Source: Dirofilaria immitis
Taxonomy: Eukaryota > Nematoda > Chromadorea > Rhabditida > Onchocercidae
Assembly (NCBI GenBank): GCA_024305405.1
Contig: JAKNDB010000110.1
Location: 4,092,001 to 4,156,000 of the forward strand
DNA length: 64,000 nt
Direction: 5' to 3'
Shown here: positions 53,713 to 64,000 of the stretch, in pieces
Numbering within the stretch: the stretch's first letter is position 1
Layout of the letters: each line of letters begins with the position of its first letter
Translations under genes and position numbers: made by a program
The notes under the pieces: generated by a model
The model's database searches: none
Seen by the model: only the letters and a program-made list of their open reading frames with translations
What the model was told of the DNA's origin: nothing

Positions 53713-56541
53713 GTATTAATAAGAGGAACTGCTTTTCTTTGGAATAGATATCATTACTGGCTACTTCTAAGAGTGAAGAATGGCTATAGTATGTTGGTAC
53801 ACTTAGTTTTAATATGATTCAAATGGCAAGTTGTGGTAGTTACTGTTGGGGTATGTATTATGGTACACACCTTATCATCACACCTCTCTGCTGGTTGTTT
53901 AGTCACTCCTCCTTGACCTCATTCCTGTCTTTCAGTGGTCGTTCATCGGCCTAAATTTACATCTAAATATACATATCGATAGTCACATTATTATCATCAT
54001 CATTTTCGATCATTTCTTCACTTCTCTTTCCTTGACTCTTAATTCTTCAATATCCATGAGTAACGGAACTCTGATCTGCAACTTTTCGCATACAGTTAGT
54101 TCATTTATTAAAAACGACGGTCATTCATTTCAGTATGGTTCAAAAGGAAAAAAATTACAGACGCATGGTAATGCTTTTTCTTCAAGGAAATTTCATGGAA
54201 ACAAGTTAACTTTTATTTATCTGAAGGATAATTAATATTGTTGCAGCAATCATTTTAATATGATATAAGATTGAAAGTACTGTCTGCAAACTTAGAATTT
54301 GCAAGTGGTAGCACAAATCGTTATTCATTATTTCTCTGGTATTCCAAGGATGATAAATAGTTTGAGCAACATAAAGACAAATGGATGGGATTCGAAAAAT
54401 TTGAAACATCGGACGCCTTATATATTTTATTTAGCACCAACTTTTTGCAATGGTAAGATATTGCAAATTCAGGCTGGACTAATTTTAAAATAACATTTAT
54501 TCTCTCCTAACGGAATGTTTCTTTCAAAAAAAAGTTTGAGATTATTACAATAATTTTTCACATAAAATACTTAAAAAAATTCAGTCAAATGCGACAGGAA
54601 AGGAATGTCGTATATTTCTTCCTTTTTTCGGCCTACGAATCTTCTTTCTTCTTCATATATTTCAACCGGTAAATGTTATTCGTAAAGAGAATAAACGTCC
54701 TTGACTACGAAAATAATGTTACCTTATTTGTTATACTTCATAACAAACATTTCGCACGCATTCTGCCAACAAATGTCACATTTTTATCTACCCAGAAACT
54801 AAAAATAGCGCACAAAATCGATGAGATACGGGAAACTTCTATGGTTTTGTAATATTATTTCCGTCAGATACTGTTTGAATATTCTCCTAACAGCTAATCG
54901 CTAGTTTTATTTAGAAAGATCAATTGCAATGAGTGAAAAGCTCCATACGATCGCATAAGAAAAATCCAACTAAGTATACTCAGACTTAATAGTAAACGAA
55001 AAATTCAGAGAGTTAATAACGGAGATTTCTAAAAGGAATCGTAACCATAAAATATTTAAGCTCAATCATAAATTTACATATTTACTACATCCTGCATTGA
55101 AAAACTGAACAATCCACCACATCATAATAATTATCCATCCACCAGGATGTGGCATAAATTGATGGGTAACATTTTCCGCCATGATACATATCCCACTTGG
55201 AGGTGTTCTTTTATTCTTGTTTCATAAAGGAACTTCAAGTAACAACCGCCGCACCAAGAGTAGAAAAATTCACCTGACTGCTCTATGTTACATTAAAACA
55301 TGTATTTCTGAGTACGTAATCGAAATTTCAAATTGCATCACCTGCTTGATTTAATTACGTACTGCAATTTCGCAAATTTACAAATTAATGCTACGGATTA
55401 GCGAAATTTGTTTATTTTCAACAGTCAAGCAAACAAGAAAAAAAACAATTTCGATGAAAAATGAGAGTAAAAAAGAACGAATATATAAATGATCATCACA
55501 TAACATCGTTTTGATGATTATGAATGGGATTATGAAATAAAGCTCAGTTTGAGAATTCTTCCCAGAGCAAAAAAAAAAGCAAAAGAAAACGATATGATAA
55601 TAACAACAGTGGAGCAACAGCAGTTTTTTTTTTTTCGTAGCAACTTATAGCGGGCACACTACAACATACACTATATTAGTGCTGGACGACTTTACTAAAT
55701 TACTGAGAAAATACTTTTGGTGAAGCAGTCACAAAAATCTTCAGCATTCGGAGATCTGTCTTATCACACACTATACCGACGTGGTTAAGGACGGACATAA
55801 TCCAGTGATAATTATTATTCTTAAAACATATTCTGCTTAAAACATGCTTAGAATCAGCTAGATCGTAATTCGAACTAGCAACAAATATTCTACGGAACTA
55901 TTAAAGCAGAGACTACGACTGTCCAACTATATCTGAAGGCATTAAAAATAATCATTTTCGCTAAGATTTTTCACGGAAAGATGCAAGAATAATCATTTTA
56001 GTGGCAAACATACAAACAAAAATGCATTTTTAAATTCCAATAAAACATTCGTGCAAGCAATGAAAGAAATATTAAAGATGAAACTAACTTCGGTAGGATA
56101 AGTACTTATTTCAGATACTATCGCTTCCACTTGGCTTCACTGTGCATATCATTCACGTAATCCTTAGTGAAAGATTATGAGAAAAGTCAGTGGCTACATA
56201 TAAATTAAACAAACAAAACAAATTACGCGTGAGATACAGGGATCATCAAATCTGATTTAATTAATAACACAATTGTATTCATGATAGATCAAATAGCAAT
56301 AGAAATTGAGAAATAATGATCAACTGATTGGTGCTACATAGAAAACCCTGCCTGATGATGTATCCATCTTTCTTTTCCTTACGAATCTAAAAATAATTAC
56401 GAAAGTTATATCCATTAAATGTCAAACCTAAACAGAAGCTGGAATTGCTACCATTTCCCGATACCCATTGCACAAATTTGATCCAAATAGTTAATTTAAT
56501 ATATTAGTGAAAATCAACACAGATGAAACTACATGTGACAC
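53713..56541. other. Intergenic between the NOAH-like and G-alpha genes
   Basis: About 2.8 kb. The part next to the NOAH start (53720-54060) is less AT-rich, with ATCATC/TTATCATC-type repeats near 53988, and probably includes its promoter. The remainder is AT-rich with short ORFs (for example 54032-54235 on the plus strand and 55617-55378 on the minus strand) that have no domain or splice support. An AT-rich 3' flank follows the G-alpha stop at 56542. Confidence 0.5.
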
Positions 56542-58988
<2,447 letters not shown>

Positions 58989-61900
58989 TGTTTACCTTTC
59001 TTTTAAAAGAGACTACGGCCTAAAGTTATTCAAGGAAGAAAACACATCGTAAAGTTTCTTCCTTCCTAACACCTGTCCTGAAAGCATCCTCATGACTATA
59101 AACTTCGTTTCAGCTTATACGAGCAAAACGATGAGAATAAAATATAATCGTACATAGCAGGTTAGATAAGGTGTTCAAGAAGGAAAGATTAGCTAATTCA
59201 TTATTCGTATGAAAAAAACGAATTCCTTCCTTTGTTAAGGTAGGAAATTCACAACGAAAAAAAGGATATGTTGTAAAGAAATTAACGGTTTAGTGGTGTC
59301 AACATCAAGTTTCTATTCAAAATTATAGCACAAAGCCTAAAGTAACGCTGAAAATCAGAATAATCGAAGGTATGAACTAGTAAAGAATCACTATATCAAC
59401 GACGTAATCATGATTATCATGGCCACTTCCACAATATATGTCGTCATCGCTAGTCTTCTACAAGCATGATTACCATAAGCTCCGTTTAGCATAATCACTA
59501 ATATTCGTAAAACGCTTCGTTTCTGCAATCCGTCATTAATTTCACGCCAAAAACAATTTGATCCTCCCTACATGAATTCCCGGTATACATCGATAGAAAA
59601 ATGTAAATAAAAGGTAGAAGAATAACGAAAAATGATAAACTGCTAACATATCTTAAGCCAGAATTTTCCACATTTTTCTCATTCTCTTTCTTGAATCTGA
59701 AAAATCAACAAGAATAGCTTCTCTTTCTTCTTCTGCTCGTTCATCCTTTAATAGTAAAATCACCATAGTTACCATTGATATAACCTACAGTGTCATCGTC
59801 ATCACATCACAAACACTATCAACGATTCAACAATGCTCACTTTATCCTTATCTTGTCGTTGCTTTAAAAAAAAAAACGTAAATATTCAAAATATGATAAG
59901 AATTAAGTCGTTAAAGAGTGATACGTCGCAAGAATTTATAAGTCATTACCTGTCAGATTGCAATTATCCCCTCCTTCAGCTCATTCTCTTCATAGAACTT
60001 TAACATTATCTCGCCCCTCCTCCCCACGTATCAAACAGAACAGTCCCCACAAAAATGTCAAACATTCGGATCGGCGGAGCATTCACCATATCTTCCGTTC
60101 CGAACCGCTATGGTCAGAGCTGATTGAAAATCCCCGTCTCATCCACAACTACATCATTATCATTCACTTCGTTACTTTAGTTAGGTCACGTGACCAAACG
60201 CGGAGGATGAAAATATCCGAGTAATGAGAGCACTTCTGTTCTCTTCCTTCTTTCTGCATTATACTAACTATCCGTTCGAACTAATAAAATTTTAACTAAT
60301 TTATTTAAATATCTTTTTTTTAAACTATATAAATATAAGTATATATATACATCAGTAAAGCATAGGAATAATTAAAGCACACAATTATAACGGAGACAAA
60401 ACGGAAGAGGGAAAAAGTGGGATAAATATATCATCCCCTTTCTCTAATCGTTAAAACAGTCTCCTGAAGCTAGAATACCCTATCCATTTATTTTATAAAA
60501 CAGTCTCCTGAAGCTAGAATACCCTATCCATTTATTTTATAAAACAGTCTCCTGAAGCTAGAATACCCTATCCATTAATTTTTTTCCCAATTTCACTCCG
60601 AGATCCTTCTTTGCCTACAATAGCAGTAGAATCATATTGCTGTAGAATGGATCTCATGATGAATGAGACGCTAATTTGTACTAAAATTTTAATTTTTTTC
60701 TTGGCATGACCTTTCTTTCACGACTTGAATAACAATTTCAGAAAATTCCCACTATGAAGTCCCCACCTCAACACTTCTTTCCCTTTGATAAGAGGAAGAT
60801 ATTACAGTCACGACCGCAATTCCCAAACTATCAGCCGCTGTTAAGAACTATCACTTGTTGAGCCATATGGCAAATCCGCAAGGATAGGTATATCGAAATC
60901 ATGCAAATATGCACTCATCCATCTATTCCACATCGAATTTTGTTCCTCTTTAGTTGAAACTCATAGTCAGTGTTCATCAGTAAAAGAACTAATTTTGCTT
61001 TTTACGTATATTTTAATAATCAACAATTTTTGACAAATATAACGACACAAATAAATTATTACAGTCTGTTATAACAATTAATTCTTTATTTGATTTCGAT
61101 TACAACTTTAAACGTGTCAATCATGATTTTCTAAGACCATCTCATACACTGTGTACCATATATTGAAGAGATATGATAACTACGCTACTATATGCTTGTC
61201 ATCTTCTGTCAGAATTAGGTATATGTCAATGATCAATACAGTACTACTGAAACTAGATGAAAGAATAAGGATCGTAAAATTCATATAAAACTGCTCGAAC
61301 AGCAGTAATTTATTGAAATATTTCTTAAGAAAAGTATTTAAATATTTCCGAAAGAATTTTTGTTTGACATTAAGCATAGCAACTCAACCTCCGTCGAACG
61401 ATTTTTTCCTTAAAGATTCGACTTTACATCTTTTTTTTTTTCGATTATTTATTCAATTTATTAGCACTTACAGGAAATATGCTATCCCAACTTCGTATTT
61501 GTGGAACGAGGTAAGTTTAAAATATTTAAATGTATTCTTGAAAAATCGACTTAAGAGTATTCGTAGTACCTCTATCTAAACACAAAATTATAATAGCTAT
61601 CAAAAAAAAAACGTAAAACATAATTTCCAAAAAATGAATTCCATTGACTAATTCTTTAGATATGCTTTTTCAATCAACAAACCAGTCTGAACAAATGATC
61701 AGGATTATCACTTATCCTTGCTTTATTATTCAGGGAGACAAGATACGCTTCTTGACTAACATTCAAATATCCAGAACCAATCGTTTCTTGGAGGGATAAA
61801 ACTAACGTTTGCTCTCCATAGACACAAATTACGACGTTAATTTATCAAATCTGTTTATAGCAGTAAATGTTCAAATTTGGAGTGTGGTAGTGAAACTCAC

Positions 61901-62099
61901 TCTAGAAAATTAGTTCTATTTCTAAACCGAACCACAAATTAAAAGTAATTCATTCTAAGTCATGGAAACATATCTAATGAAATGCAATGTGCAGCAAATC
62001 AAACAAAAGACAAATAGAATACTCCATAGAATAAGTCTAATAAAATAGACGATATAAGACAAATACCCTAAATACGGATTTCCTTTCATTTGATATTTC
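58989..62099. other. Intergenic upstream of G-alpha
   Basis: About 3.1 kb between the G-alpha start and the SLC5 stop. It includes a less AT-rich, C-rich segment at about 59950-60230 (possible promoter; the plus-strand ORF there has no domain) and a 44-bp tandem repeat at 60453-60577. The rest is AT-rich, with a T11 run near 61431 and no supported gene. Confidence 0.5.
60453..60577. repeat. 44-bp tandem repeat, about 2.8 copies
   Basis: Copies start at 60453, 60497 and 60541 (unit begins AAAACAGTCTCCTGAAGCTA) and are identical up to where the third degenerates into AATTTTTTT. Such high identity implies a recent expansion. Confidence 0.95.
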
Positions 62100-63927
62100 T
62101 CAGCGGGAATTCGCCATTTTTCTCATTCCAGATGCGGAATCCAGTATAATTCCCTAAGATCACGAAGGATGAAGCTTCTTTTTCACATAAAAGTTATGCA
62201 AAGAGCAAATAAAAATGAACAACAAGAAACAAAATTAGTTCAGAAAACTAATTTCGAGGTATTTTGTGACTTATGAGAGACATTTGATTTTCAACAGACA
62301 CGTAATTATAAATAATATGAAATGCTAATTAATACCTTTCGCTTATGTGTTGATCGAAGTAAAGGTGATAGTAATCTTGCTTCCACTGGTAAATATTCGG
62401 CATTTCCTGAAGTCATTAAGTTACAATTCGTTTGGTAACAAAAAAAAACTTGATGTATATCTGACACTCTTAAAAAGTTCAAAGATACCTGAAAAGCATT
62501 GGACAATACATGCGACTACAAATGCAATCAACAGAGCACAGATACTGTAGTACTGATAGGAAAGACGAAATAGCTGAACTAACCATGAATTACTGAAAAG
62601 TGATAACTTATCTGACCTCAAATTAAAACATACCCAGTAAGAGCAATACTGATTAACAAAAAGTAAATAAAAATACCACTCAATCAAACAGAACGAAGAC
62701 GATAACCGTCATAAATTAAACCCTTAAAAATATGAAAATAAATGAACAAAAAAAAGTATAGAAGTACCATTAGAGTGTATAATACGCAAAAGTCAACTTA
62801 AATTTACCCCAATAGTCCATAGCGCAATTTTTTTGACTAATAATTCATGTGCTAGATTTCAGTCTGCATATAAACCGAACAAACACATGAAAGCTAGACG
62901 TGAAAATTCAAAATACCTTTGTAAAGGATGGACCATTCCGTATTCTGGTTTTTCAATAAATGCTAAAGTGACATTATTTCGCTCACAGGTTTCAGTAATT
63001 GGTAAACCAACAGGTCTTACATGATTTATCAACGCACCAGCAGCAATAAAAACGCAGAACGCTGTTGATACCAACTGACCTAAAATTCAAAAAAAATTCG
63101 CCTTATTAGGTCAGATACTTTCAAGTCCTATAACTAATTTTACTGTCATGATTTTATTTCCAATTTTTATTTTCTAATTCTATATGTTTCTGTATACTAA
63201 CCAGCAAAAGCTGCCAATCCCTTAATTTTGGGGAAAAACATGCCCAGGCAAAAACACTCAATACAGGTCCTCCAGCAATTCCAAATATTGAAAGTGAAAC
63301 CTGTAAAAATGAATAAACTATTACGGCGTATAGTAGAAAATTTTGTAACCGTATAAAATGATCTTTACGACTTGCATAGTAAAACCTAACCTGTAATACC
63401 ATTGTTTTCATTATGCTGCAAAGATAAGCAATTACCATTGATAAACAACAAAACAATAATGCTGAAAAATAGTTACACTAAAGAAACAAGACGCAAATTT
63501 TCGATATTAATCTTGAAACCAAGAACAAAATAAAAGTAACAAAAACATACGTAGATATCGCGCTAATAAGATGCTAGTAGTTGGTTTCATTGGTTCCCGT
63601 TTTTGTATCTTAATTTGGAATTGCTTAATAACATCTTCGATGAATACTGCGGCGAGGGCACTATACGAAGCTGACGCCGTACTAAAAATAGAGGAATACT
63701 GCCATAAACCTTACATCACGAAATTTAATATATAGTAACAGTACATTAATTAGAGCTGAAGTAGAACAACTTATAACATTTCAATTTCAGAAGTGTATTC
63801 GCGCGAAATACTGAAGAAATTTTATTGTTTCACACACACCTTAAACCAGCGCTATATACGGATGCCGTAAAAGTCCAACCATTCCAGGTATCGCGGATAA
63901 CTCATCAATGACGAAATAAGGGAAAAG
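62100..63927 (-). CDS. SLC5-family sodium/solute symporter, C-terminal half
   Basis: Eight exons in this window: 63927-63840, 63681-63551, 63461-63391, 63300-63202, 63079-62917, 62592-62489, 62406-62336 and 62153-62100 (stop TGA), about 260 residues. The N-terminal half lies beyond the right edge; the acceptor at 63928 shows that the gene continues. Seen: LFPYFVIDELSAIPGMVGLF, then the hallmark SSTASASYSALAAVFIEDV, then SIFGIAGGPVLSVF with MFFPKIKGLAAFAGQ, an extracellular Cys-containing loop with glycosylation site NNVT, and a last span in RLSYQYYSICALLIAF. This pattern fits the SLC5A5/A6/A8/A12 branch (iodide, multivitamin, monocarboxylate); the substrate cannot be assigned. Two A runs are each one base short: 63250-63254 (restores CLGMFFPK) and 63869-63872 (restores LFTASVYSAGLS). 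The short C terminus ends MRKMANSR. Confidence 0.9.
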
Positions 63928-64000
63928 CTGCAAGAGAAAAATGAATCTAGGACATTTCATAAAGTAATACATAATGATTGATGCAAAACTAAACATTGCA

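Overview
This is eukaryotic, AT-rich DNA with short exons, small GT-AG introns and TTTCAG/TTTGCAG-type acceptors. The recognisable genes include a moulting-animal PAN+ZP cuticle protein (NOAH/NompA type), a GH37 trehalase, a Gi-class G-alpha, an SLC5 transporter, a rhodopsin-family peptide GPCR and a ZCCHC24-like zinc protein. Acceptors lie directly upstream of several start codons, as expected for spliced-leader trans-splicing. Together this points to a nematode; base composition suggests a filarial/spirurid parasite, but that last step is inference. No bacterial genes, CRISPR arrays, tRNAs, rRNAs or intact transposons were found.

Layout. 235-5348 (+): last 12 exons of an unrecognised Ser-rich protein. 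6382-8243 (-): tentative gene fragment. 8.2-19.2 kb: gene-poor DNA with microsatellites. 19189-21679 (+): ZCCHC24-like protein, with a possible extra 3' exon at 24952. 26715-33260 (-): peptide GPCR with a 4.8-kb intron. 33.3-40.8 kb: gene-poor. 40804-41479 (-): three unassigned exons. 42061-45443 (-): divergent trehalase. 48192-53694 (-): four-PAN + ZP + furin site + membrane-anchor protein. 56542-58988 (-): G-alpha-i. 62100-63927 (-): C-terminal half of an SLC5 sodium/solute symporter that runs off the right edge.

The most striking property of the window is technical. Every recognisable multi-exon gene except the GPCR is interrupted by single-base gains or losses inside mononucleotide runs: 12 sites, 11 losses and 1 gain. 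Each resolves into perfect phase and conserved motifs when the run length changes by one. This looks like an unpolished assembly rather than a set of pseudogenes. ORF-based gene finding on this sequence will miss or truncate these genes. The most interesting biological signal is the trehalase, which keeps its presumed catalytic Asp and Glu but has lost the Arg of the PGGRF signature and other substrate-site residues.

The genes do not form an obvious pathway. GPCR and G-alpha-i belong to the same signalling class, and NOAH and trehalase both fit cuticle/moulting and sugar physiology, but nothing in the sequence links them functionally.
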